Shown piece after piece: positions 9,377 through 17,018 of a DNA stretch of 17,360 bases (the stretch's first letter is position 1; every line of letters starts with the position of its first letter). The notes beneath the pieces are model-generated. The model did no database searches and was not told the DNA's origin. It saw nothing but the letters and a program-made list of their open reading frames with translations. Position numbers and translations under genes: made by a program. Origin of the DNA: Gongronella butleri (taxonomy: Eukaryota; Mucoromycota; Mucoromycetes; Mucorales; Cunninghamellaceae); contig JAIWZP010000108.1 in NCBI GenBank assembly GCA_025201375.1, positions 1-17,360 of the forward strand, given 5' to 3'.

Positions 9377-9672
9377 ATGCACAGAAGTTGTTCTGTGAGT
9401 TGGCCATGCTATGATACCAATGCATATCGGACCCCTTTTAACCGCATTGCGTCGGGTCCGACGCGTCGCATGGATCAACTGCTTCAATTTTCAAATTCCA
9501 CGAGGCACCACCACAATTGGAGCCAAGTTTTCGCGCCAAGACGCGAAGCGCAGCATCCTTGTGCGCCAAACAAAAAAAAAGATAAAAGAAAAAACGTGAG
9601 CTTCTGTGTTAAATCCTTCAAAAAGGGCATTTTACGCGTCATATGATTGCAACTCGCCAACGTGGCGCTGGA
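9377..9672 (-). repeat. Dispersed repeat R, copy R3 (truncated)
   Basis: It matches the left part of R4 (about 13075-13352) and R5 (16097-16321), and is cut off at 9672 where SD-A copy 2 starts. The segment with the imperfect palindrome ttcgcgccaagacgcgaa is shared with both. Confidence 0.75.
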
Positions 9673-9676
9673 ACTC

Positions 9677-9853
9677 CGCCGTGAGCTTTTTTTCCAATCA
9701 ATTGGCTCTTCAGGATGATCGCGGGCTTTCATTCATACCAAGGGATCTGGTCGACTATGACCATCGGGCGGATCGATTTCTTTTACCGTATGGAAGGCGT
9801 TGTATCTGATGTAAAAGTTGCAAGAAAGCGGGATCAATGGGGGCATCTACTTC

Positions 9854-9884
<31 letters not shown>

Positions 9885-9972
9885 GTGAGTGCACGCACCC
9901 CAGCTTTTCCAAGGCCATGTAAAGGCTTTCCGTGCCTGTCCTGCCCCAGCCAGCACCAATGATTTCAAGCAT
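9677..9972 (-). pseudogene. 5' fragment of sulfotransferase (copy D)
   Basis: Exon 1 (9972-9899) encodes the same MLEIIGAGWGRTGTESLY start as copy A. After a 93-bp intron holding a 28-base homopolymer, exon 2 starts at 9805 and reads YNAFHTVKEIDPPDG. Three defects are visible: the tryptophan codon after DPLV is TGA (9735-9733); the A run in the DWKK stretch has one extra base, shifting the frame; and the exon is cut at about 9677, where repeat R3 begins. Exons 3 and 4 are absent. It is a copy of the 5' half of gene A made by SD-A. Confidence 0.85.
9857..9884 (+). repeat. Poly(T) tract in intron 1 of copy D
   Basis: A run of 28 T residues. The matching place in intron 1 of gene A (5015-5022) has only about eight, showing independent length change after duplication. 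Confidence 0.9.
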
Positions 9973-9997
9973 GTATGAATGTTTTGTAGAAAAAAAA

Positions 9998-10257
9998 ATA
10001 CGATCGAGGTGCAAGAGGCAGAAAAAAGCAATCAAATTAACATTGACATGATTTTTTTTATCCTTATCAGGGCCGAGCACCGCCCGATGCCAATGCGTCT
10101 ATGAGACTCGCAAAAAAAAAAAAACAAAAAAAAGGAGAGAACAAAGCAAAAAATGGCCGGTATGCGCAACAAGGAACAATGCCGCCCGGCAGCCCGCCGT
10201 GCGGCTCTTTTGATGACATGGATGGAGGAGTCTCATAAAAAAGGCAATCCAATGGCT
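9998..10257. other. Spacer between fragment D and gene C
   Basis: Nearly the same as 5170-5417. It holds the 3' flank of gene C and an interrupted A run at 10112-10132. No gene is seen. Confidence 0.45.
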
Positions 10258-10263
10258 TTTATT
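10258..10263 (-). terminator. AATAAA directly after the stop of gene C
   Basis: The TAA stop (10266-10264) is followed without a gap by AATAAA on the minus strand. Confidence 0.5.
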
Positions 10264-10655
10264 TTAGCGCTGTTCAGTGGCATCCTTGAGGAATTTGCGA
10301 CCAAGAAAGTTCTCTGTCGAGTTCGACTTTGGGTACTCTTCTTTGGGAATAGGTTTGCCCAAAAACTTGCAAAGTGGCTCCCATCCTTCACCCAAATTCA
10401 TAATCAACAGGCGGTCCGCAGGCACCGTCTTGATCACCTCGGCGTTGTGCTTTTCAAACAGCTCACACATCAGCTCCTTGTTGCGGATGTTGCGGTGGTC
10501 ACGTTCCAACACGCCGTCAAAAGTACAATGGCGCGCCATCTTCAGTGCGTCGCCAATGTGGTCATCGGAAAACGTAGGAGGATCATCCGTCATGTAAAAG
10601 CTGAAGATGGTGTTGCAAATCGACTTGTACCAGCTCTCGGCCGATCGCACTGGAG

Positions 10656-10690
<35 letters not shown>

Positions 10691-11195
10691 CAAAAAAAAA
10701 TGAGACACGCTGGCGGCAAGGGACGTGTTATCTTTGTTTTGTTAGCGTCGTACCTGTGAGAATCACCTTGGCATCCGGATTCTTGTCCAAGAGTTCTGCA
10801 AAACAAAAAAAAATGAGAAAAAATGATGAGCCACGCGTCACATTACACGCGGCTCATCCCCTCTTAATATACCTTTGTAAAACATGCACGTTGGGAAATC
10901 CACCGCGGCGTCGTAGCCGTTGTAGACGCTATCCCAATTGGTCCCTGGCGAATTGGGGTGATCTTGGGCATGATTCCACACATTTACGTCTTGATCTTCA
11001 TTTTTAATCACCTCGATCATATGGTGGGTATTGTAACTGAGAAAAAGAATCCATGTCAGTGCTTTCTGGACACGCAATTGGCTCGTAATTCCACTTAGTG
11101 CTCTCCAGACTTCTTTACCCCAACTTGTTAAGGGCCAAATAAAGAGAATGGGTACCAGTGCGTCCAAATCCTGCGCCAATCACTTCTAATTTCAT
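10264..11195 (-). CDS. P-loop sulfotransferase-like protein, copy C
   Basis: A full-length member of the Sulfotransfer_4-type array, with four exons: 11195-11119, 11036-10873, 10795-10754 and 10649-10264. All phases fit and give 222 aa. Motifs: P-loop VIGAGFGRTGTHSLY (from residue 5), GYNTHHMIEVI, YDAAVDFPTCMFYK, NPDAKVILTVRSAESWYKS (around 86-104) and NLGEGWEPLCKFLGKPIPKEEYP. Introns are 82, 77 and 104 bp; intron 3 contains a 31-base T tract on the coding strand. It has the same intron positions as copy A, and it is the parent or sister of pseudogene B, whose last exon is almost identical. Probably a soluble enzyme using PAPS; the substrate is unknown. The structure is well supported; expression is not shown by sequence. 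Confidence 0.87.
10658..10688 (+). repeat. Poly(A) tract in intron 3 of gene C
   Basis: 31 A residues, read as a T tract just upstream of the intron 3 acceptor of C, so it may act as the polypyrimidine tract. Pseudogene B has only about ten A residues in the matching place. Confidence 0.9.
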
Positions 11196-11245
11196 TTTAA
11201 GGGAGTAAAGAGAGTGCAAAATGTGAAAGAAACCAAAGGGGTTGC

Positions 11246-11603
11246 CCCAGGCGCCTTCCCCTTTTTATGTTTCTGCAAACGGGCTTGTGTACAAGCATCG
11301 GAGTCGCGTTTCAAGTCGAACCTAGACCAACTTTCCTTTCTGAGACAGTGAGACACCCAGATATCATGAACGTCAGATCAGCATCACGCGCGGGGGGCCT
11401 GCGGCTGAATATCGATGCATGCAGGCTGTCCCACGCTGCCATGACCTAATTTTTTCCAATTAAACCAGAAGAAAAAGATGCACGGCACGGCACACACGGG
11501 GAAATTGAGTCCGAAAATGCGCGCGCACGTCTCAGTTTTAATAATACAAGAGTTTTTGAGCGTAAAAAAAAAATTAAAACGAGGCAATGGCAAAAATACA
11601 TGA
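11246..11603. other. No recognisable gene between copies C and E
   Basis: About 360 bp, presumably the promoter side of C and the 3' side of E. Small open frames on both strands resemble nothing. A nine-base A run lies near 11563. Confidence 0.5.
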
Positions 11604-12503
11604 TCACGCCGGAGTCTCAGCCTTTTGCGCACTGGCCTTGAGCTCCTCGCGGAACTTTTGCGAGCGTCCTTGGAATTCCTCGGTGCTGTTCGTCACTGGA
11701 TACGGTTCGTCGGGAATGGGCTTGCCCAGGAATTCGCAGAGAGGCTCCCATCCATGGCCCAATTCAAGCACAAGGAGGCGCTCGGCCGGCACCGTCTTTT
11801 TCACCTGCTCCACGTGCTCATCAAAGACGCGACACATGTACTCTTTATCGTAAAGCTTGGAAGAATCGCGTTCCAAGAGCCCGCCCATGGCTGTGTGCGC
11901 CATCATGCGCAAAACTTCGCCCATGTGGCCCGGAAGCACCATTGGCTCTTCCTCGCCCTCCTTTTTCATGTAAAATTTGAAGATGGTGTTGGTCACCGAC
12001 TTGTACCAGCTCTCAGCAGAGCGCACCGTCAGAATCACTTTGGCGTTGGGGCTCAGCGCCATCAATTCTGCAAGAAAAATCATTTGTTTTAGCCTGGCTG
12101 ACTTTTTTTACACGCGTCTCCCACGATCGTCTTTTTTAGGTCAGCTCCGCTCACTCCTTGCACTTGCCTTCATAGAATGAGCAGGTTGGAAAGTCGACGG
12201 CTGCGGTGTACGACGAATAGACCTTGCTCCAATTTGTTTCTGGAGAATTGGGATGATCGTACGCATGTGTCCACACGGCTGGGTCCTGCAGCCCAGTCTC
12301 GTCACGCATCACCTCCACCATATGATGCGTCTTGTAGCTATTAAAAAGTCGAGTCAGGGGCGGGGCTCAGGCGCATTTTTTTTTTTGAATTTGCCAAGCA
12401 TCAATTGCGCTTGCATTTTTTACCCAAGCTTGTTCAAAGCAAGATATAAGGAGTGCGTGCCAGTGCGTCCAAATCCAGCGCCAATGATCTCAAGATTGCT
12501 CAT
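11604..12503 (-). CDS. P-loop sulfotransferase-like protein, copy E
   Basis: The most divergent intact copy: exons 12503-12424, 12337-12168 and 12067-11604, giving 237 aa. Motifs: IIGAGFGRTGTHSLY (P-loop, residues 6-20), GYKTHHMVEVM, AAVDFPTCSFYE, NAKVILTVRSAESWYKS (around 91-107), GHGWEPLCEFLGKPIPDEP and a longer, charged C-terminus. Two features set it apart. Intron 2 begins with GC (AAG|GCAAGT) rather than GT, and the phase rules out the nearby GT. The intron that splits VILT|VRS in A and C is absent, so exons 3 and 4 are fused. An insert rich in Glu/Lys (KKEGEEEP) follows the VRSAESWY strand. Substrate unknown. Confidence 0.88.
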
Positions 12504-13352
12504 GTTTAAGAATACTTGTGTTTGAAATAAAGAAAAAAAAGTTGACGCAAAACTCTTTGCTTTTGGTTTTTTTATACAGTTCCGAGCGTCGCGAAAGTGT
12601 GGAATGAGCCGGCACCCTGCCAATCGAGACTCAGCACTAATGCCAATCAGGTCATCAGGCGTCAGCGTGCGCCATGTTGCACGTCATTTAGAGTTTGCGG
12701 CTTTTCGGGGCTAATTTATCCTCACCGTGATCACTTGAACTGGCAAACTTTATTTGATGGCCTTGCCAACGCGCGTGGGCGGTGTTGGTCATGCCCAGCG
12801 GCACAGCAAGCTGCTTGTGCAAAAAGAGACTGAGCCTCGGTTTTGTCTTTTTATGACGAATGACGTGGCGCGTGGGAAAGGTATCAGATAAAGCATACGG
12901 AAAAGGCGTGCAATCGTGTAGCTCAGCGTTGCAATTCTGTAGTGGCGCGCTCTGAGTGCGCTGGTGTAACCCAAACGTCACTGACAAAAATGTGGGTGCC
13001 TGCATGGAGGACCAAGTTCTTGTTTTTTTATTTGCTTTAGGATATCTTTCTGAAAGTGACTCAAAGCACAGATGTTGTTCTGTGAGTTGGCCATGCTACC
13101 AACGCATATCGGCCTCCTTTTAACCGGGTTCCGCTGTTTCCGGCGCGTCGCATGAGTCAATTGCCTCAAATTTCTGTTCCACGAGGCATCACCACAATTG
13201 GAGCCAAGTTTTCACGTCAAGACGCGAAGCGCAGCATCCTTGTGCGCCAAACAAAAAAAAAGATAAAAGAAAAAACGTGAACTTCTGTGTTAAATCCTTT
13301 AAAAGGGCATTTTACGCTTCATATGATTGCAACTCGCGAGCGTGGCGCTGGA
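12376..13352. repeat. Segmental duplication SD-B, copy 2 (probable source)
   Basis: It matches 8695-9672 directly. It includes part of intron 1 and exon 1 of gene E, the E upstream flank and the start of repeat R4. It is probably the source, because here the exon is still attached to a complete gene and R4 continues uninterrupted to the right. Confidence 0.8.
12504..12997. other. Upstream flank of gene E, no gene
   Basis: Presumed promoter of E. An AATAAA-like motif and a T run lie close upstream of the start. A 105-codon minus-strand frame (12688-13005) shares its core with the duplicate at 9044-9262 but resembles no family. Confidence 0.45.
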
Positions 13353-14170
13353 TTTCCCTAAAACATGTCGTGACGTGAAATGGCGAGCTAGAAGCCGGGA
13401 TGGGACTCGATTTGCGGCTGTAAATGATCACCAGAGCGCGCCACCAGCAAATCAAAATTTGAGCACGGACGCGCTCCCAGACAGAAATGAAAAACTCAAG
13501 TCATCAGAGTTGCTAGAAACTTGCACATAGGATGCCCTGCACGGAGAAACGGCGAATAGGCCAAAAAAAGCGCCATGGTCCATCTCGTGATTCGCAAGCA
13601 ATGAGCAATTTTAGTTTTAAATTCAAAGCGGAAATGCACGGGAAGAACGCGTCCGTAAATCCGCGCCCATGCACACTCCACCAAGAGAGGCTCCGGGTGC
13701 ATATTTTTGATTTGAAACGGCGCGTGTCACTGGATTCTTGACGCGGGATTTCACGCGTCCAAAATTGTATGTGCTTTTGAAGCGTGTCAAAAATGCCAAA
13801 AAGCTCACTTTTTCATTGATCACTAATGTCCATGTAATCTTCAAGTCTTGCTCTTTTTGATGAAATAACTTTCATGGCGGTGCGGCTGATCGTCGTTGAT
13901 TTTGCCTTGAAATGAAAATTTGCATCATTTTGCGATTTGCACGGAAACTAGCCAATGGACCCCCGTTTTTTATTTCGTTTCTGTCGGTAAATGAGAGTCA
14001 TCTATCATGTGGTTGACTGGCGCGGCGATCTGAGGACCTCGATTTTGCATTTTTCAAATTCTCGACTGCATCCCTGGGAAAAACCGCTATTTTCGAAGAT
14101 GTGGATTGCGCGTCGTTTAATCATCGCAGACCCGCAGGTGTGGGCTTGTTTGAACCACAAGGCGTGGAAT
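12998..14170 (-). repeat. Dispersed repeat R, copy R4 (longest copy)
   Basis: From about 13125 to 14036 it aligns in the same orientation with R5 (16095-17008), with frequent substitutions but few large gaps. Its distal part (14036-14130) still aligns with the complement of R1 (about 690-784). It contains short open frames on both strands whose peptides recur in other copies, notably YHVVDWRGD (plus strand, from 13991) and RVLPVHFRFEFKTKIAHC (minus strand). No reverse transcriptase, integrase or DDE motif is visible. Confidence 0.75.
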
Positions 14171-14837
14171 ATCGAGTCCAAAAGCTAATTTTCTTGTACA
14201 CGACAAATTCGTCGAAAAATGAATAAAATGATTAAGTGCTCTACAGTAACGGATTTTCTCGCCGACTCCTTAAGCGATTGCCCTTTTTTGCATTGCACCG
14301 CACGCGACTTGCAGAAGCTTAAAAAATTTATTATGTTTAATTAATTAACAAACTTGTTGGCTTAGCCCATATTGCGCAATTCACGCATCAAACACCGGAA
14401 ACATGTCAATTCAAGATTGCTGGCGTTAGAGCGATCCTATCGCGGTCAAATCAAATCAGTTCACCACTGTGAGATGCCGATACCATTACAAAAAGCTTTG
14501 AGACCTCAAACTCAGCATTTGGGGAAGATGTGTGCGAAATCCCAAAACCCAAGAGTTATTAATATTACTCGGGCGAAGAGCACATCATCAACCAAAACAA
14601 GTTTGACCTCAAAAATGGATCAGTGAATTTTTGCTTTTCCTAAGTTTCGTGATGGCCAGCATTTTCATGGGTGGGCTGGGAGAATGATCACGAACTTTTT
14701 AATTTTTTTTTTTCAAGGGGTAAGCACAAAGAGGTATTTGAGATTCATTGGCAAAAAAAAAAAAAAAGGCATTGCGTGCAGAGGGTACACGTACTCAAAA
14801 ACAGAGAATAAAAACAAAAACTTGTGAAGGAAATGCC
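14171..14837. other. No recognisable gene; AT-rich spacer
   Basis: An 84-codon plus-strand frame at 14372-14626 has no family resemblance. An A run lies at about 14753-14767. No match to other parts of the window was noticed. Confidence 0.5.
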
Positions 14838-15872
14838 TCAGGCAAAGATGGGGTCGGCATAAGTAGCCTTTTTGAAAATGCGCCTTGTGTGCTCCTTTGT
14901 GTACGAAGCAGTGGCCGCTGATAGCGGTCGCCTCCGTGGGTGTCAGGATGTGGTTCTTGGGCTCCTTGTCGTTTGCACCAAAGATGTAGTCGATCAGTGC
15001 TTTGGCCTCATCCGGGTCGTACGCGTTGATGAATCTTAAAAAAAAAGAGTCAATAGCCTTTCTTCATCTGCACGCTTGATGGACATTCATTGAGGAGGAT
15101 CTTACAGATTGCAAGTTAAACAGTAAAGATTGACATTAGTGGGGCCATAGCCGGGAGACGGCCTACCTATAATTTTGTGGACTTAAATAAGTCTATTATT
15201 GGGCAAATCCAAGTTTTTTTTTTAAGTGTACTTGGCTTTGATTTCCTGATGCTTTGACAGGCGTTCTAGGGGTAATTGACGATTCGAAATCGCACGGTAA
15301 AATCTGAAATGCATATCGAATTGCTGAATTTTGAGCACTTAGCGATTTTGATGCGAATTTGGCCCATCTTTGCGGTTTGTTCTAATGCAAGTGCCTCAAA
15401 AGTCGCTCAATTCGTAATTCTGTTCTCGTAGCCAGATGTAAAATTTAATTTAGAATCGAATAAAGTTCTCACAGGATGTGCGTTAACTTAATAAAATTTC
15501 GAGATACTGTAATCGCACTTTACGCGATTTTTACCTTTGCCGGCGGCAAAAATGCGATTATCAAGGGTTTTTAATAATTGAAGGTGACTCGAAAGTAACA
15601 CCATTCGATTCCAAATCAAATTTTACATCGAGGGGCAACGCGTTAAATCCTCTCAGAGCATTTTCTGGGTGCTCAGTAAGGGATTAAAGCCAAAATGCGC
15701 CTGCCCAATTCCAGACTTTACAGTGGTCCACAAAATTATAGGTAGGCCGCTTCGTGCACCGTCGCTGGACTCGGCCACTGTTTTAATGGAGAAAAAATTG
15801 CGTCAAGACGCGTCAAGACACGCGACGCTTTTTTTCTCAATTTTACTGCTTACCGACGCGCTTCGGAGGCAT
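14838..15872 (-). pseudogene. Decayed paralogue of the HNH-like gene, split by a foldback element
   Basis: On the minus strand a 19-nt first exon (15872-15854, MPPKR, donor GTAAGC) matches the 19-nt first exon of the gene at 7168 in length and phase. A 76-bp intron leads to about 28 nt of a second exon (15777-15750), then the foldback element. Beyond it, 15158-15106 encodes GYGPTNVNLYCLTCNL, matching GYLIDNVNLYCLVCNL of the intact gene. A 71-bp intron with an identical donor (GTAAGATCC) and phase follows. The next exon, from 15034, encodes FINAYDPDEAKALIDYIFGA, matching FINDLDVDGAEALIEYIFGA. A frame change is needed near 14935-14955, and a TGA occurs at 14840-14838, before any second HNH module. 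The CELCG part is missing. Non-functional as the original protein. Confidence 0.75.
15159..15749. mobile_element. Foldback/MITE-like element with 24-bp perfect terminal inverted repeats
   Basis: The 24 bases at 15159-15182 are the exact reverse complement of 15726-15749. Similarity continues imperfectly inward for about 25-50 bases more (15183-15207 against 15702-15725, sharing AAGTCT and ATTGGGCA). Inside, 15433-15466 and 15598-15629 form a second, imperfect inverted pair, and around 15505-15565 there is a further dyad centred on TTTGCCGGCGGCAAA. No transposase frame is present, so it would be non-autonomous. Its outer ends lie inside remnants of the HNH-like paralogue. No clear target-site duplication is visible; a palindromic one such as CG would be hidden in the repeat ends. 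Confidence 0.7.
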
Positions 15873-15873
15873 T

Positions 15874-16018
15874 GAGAGAAAAGTAGGACCAGGTAAAATC
15901 AGATAAATAGAAGAAATGAGAGGGTAAAGGCAAAGAAAAAGAGAGAAATAAAAGGTAACAGAGAAAAAAGAGGCAAAAAGAAAAAATGGATAAAAGAGAA
16001 AAAAAAAAGGAAAGAGAG
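15874..16018 (-). promoter_or_regulatory. Pyrimidine-rich leader of the decayed HNH paralogue
   Basis: Purine-rich on the plus strand, so a T/C tract on the strand of the pseudogene, ending just before its ATG. It is comparable to 7045-7165 before the intact gene, which supports the paired start sites. Confidence 0.4.
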
Positions 16019-16094
16019 GTGTTGTCAATGGCGGCGACAGGTGCTTACATTTAAGGATTGTGGGTGTCGATTGGTCCATTTTTTTCATCGGCAT

Positions 16095-17018
16095 TCCGCT
16101 GCTTCCGGCGCGTCGCATGGATCAATTTCTTCAATTTTCAATTTCCACAAGGCACCACCACAATTGTAGCCAAGTTTTCGCGTCAAGACGCGAAGCGCAG
16201 CATACCTGTGTGCCAAGCAAAAAAAGAAAAAAAAAGAAAAAACGTGAGATTCTGTGTTAAATCCTTCAACAAGGGCATTTTCGTCGTCATATGATTGCAA
16301 TTCGTCAACGTGGCGCTGGAATTCCTTGAAGCAACGTCGTGACATGAAATGGCGAGCTAGAAATCCGGGTTGGGATTCAATTTGCGGCTGTAAAAGATCA
16401 TCAGAGCGCGCCACCAGCAAATCAAAATTTGAGCATGAACAAGCTCCCAGACAAAAATGAAAAGCTCATGTCGCCAGAATTGAGTGAAACTTGCACGCAA
16501 GATGCCCTGCATGGAGAAACGGCGAATAGGCCAAAAAAGCGCCATGGTCCATCTCGTGCTTCGCGAGCAATGAGCAATTTTAGTTTTAAATTCAAAGCGG
16601 AAATGCACGGGAAGAACGCGTCCGTAAATCCGCGCCCGTGCCGCACACTAGCAAGAGAGGCTCCGGGTGCATAAATTTGATTTGAAACGGCGAGTGTCAC
16701 AGGATTTTTGTCGCGGGTTTTTACGCGTCAAAAATTATATATGCTTTTTAAGCGTGTCAAAAGTGCCAAAAAAACTCACTTTTTCATTGATCACCAATGT
16801 CCATGTACGCATCAAGTCTTGCTCATTTTGATAAAATAATTGTCACGGCGGTACGGCTGATCGTCGTTGATTTTGCCTCGACGTGAAAATTTGCAGCTTT
16901 TTGCGATTTGCGCGGAAACTAGCCAATGGATCCATTTTTTTATTTCATTTCTGTCAGCAAATGAGAGTCGTCTACCATGTGGTTGAATGGCGCGGCGATC
17001 AGAAAACCTCGATTTTGG
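16095..17018 (-). repeat. Dispersed repeat R, copy R5
   Basis: It aligns with R4 (about 13125-14046) almost end to end and with R3 at its left end. It contains the perfect palindrome ttcgcgtcaagacgcgaa (16177-16194), imperfect in R3 and R4. On the minus strand a 111-codon frame (16085-16420) reads FKEFQRHVDELQSYDDENAL and continues through a T-rich stretch into YAALRVLTRKLGYNCGGALW; the corresponding frames in R3 and R4 are broken. The protein is not recognised. Confidence 0.75.

Larger units (their letters stand above)
8695..9672. repeat. Segmental duplication SD-B, copy 1
   Basis: A direct copy of 12376-13352, nearly identical over long stretches such as 9085-9255 against 12775-12950. The source spans part of intron 1, exon 1 and the upstream flank of sulfotransferase E plus the first part of repeat R4. 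The left edge lies at a T run and the right edge stops at the end of a shared cgtggcgctgga. Confidence 0.85.
9677..11245. repeat. Segmental duplication SD-A, copy 2
   Basis: A direct copy of 4826-5990, spanning the sulfotransferase fragment D, a spacer and the full-length gene C. It abuts SD-B copy 1 with only about four bases between them. It keeps the roughly 370 bp that copy 1 has lost. Confidence 0.85.

Noticed and set aside
4826..11245. Tandem copies as a composite transposon
   Set aside because: SD-A and SD-B have no shared terminal repeats or target duplications that I can see; ordinary segmental duplication explains them better.
11625..12092. 155-codon plus-strand frame
   Set aside because: It is the antisense shadow of the last exon of sulfotransferase E, which carries clear family motifs on the other strand.
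12688..13005. Open frame kept in both SD-B copies (also 9044-9262)
   Set aside because: Conservation is explained by recent duplication; the frames differ at their ends through indels and the peptide resembles nothing.
15106..15790. Reading across the element ends as VQRR..SPGYGPTNVN, similar to MQRVNASRGYLIDNVN
   Set aside because: The match before the element is only two residues and competes with the alternative reading VAESSDGAR, which fits the splice phase and the start of exon 2 of the intact gene; the exact exon content at the left flank stays open.
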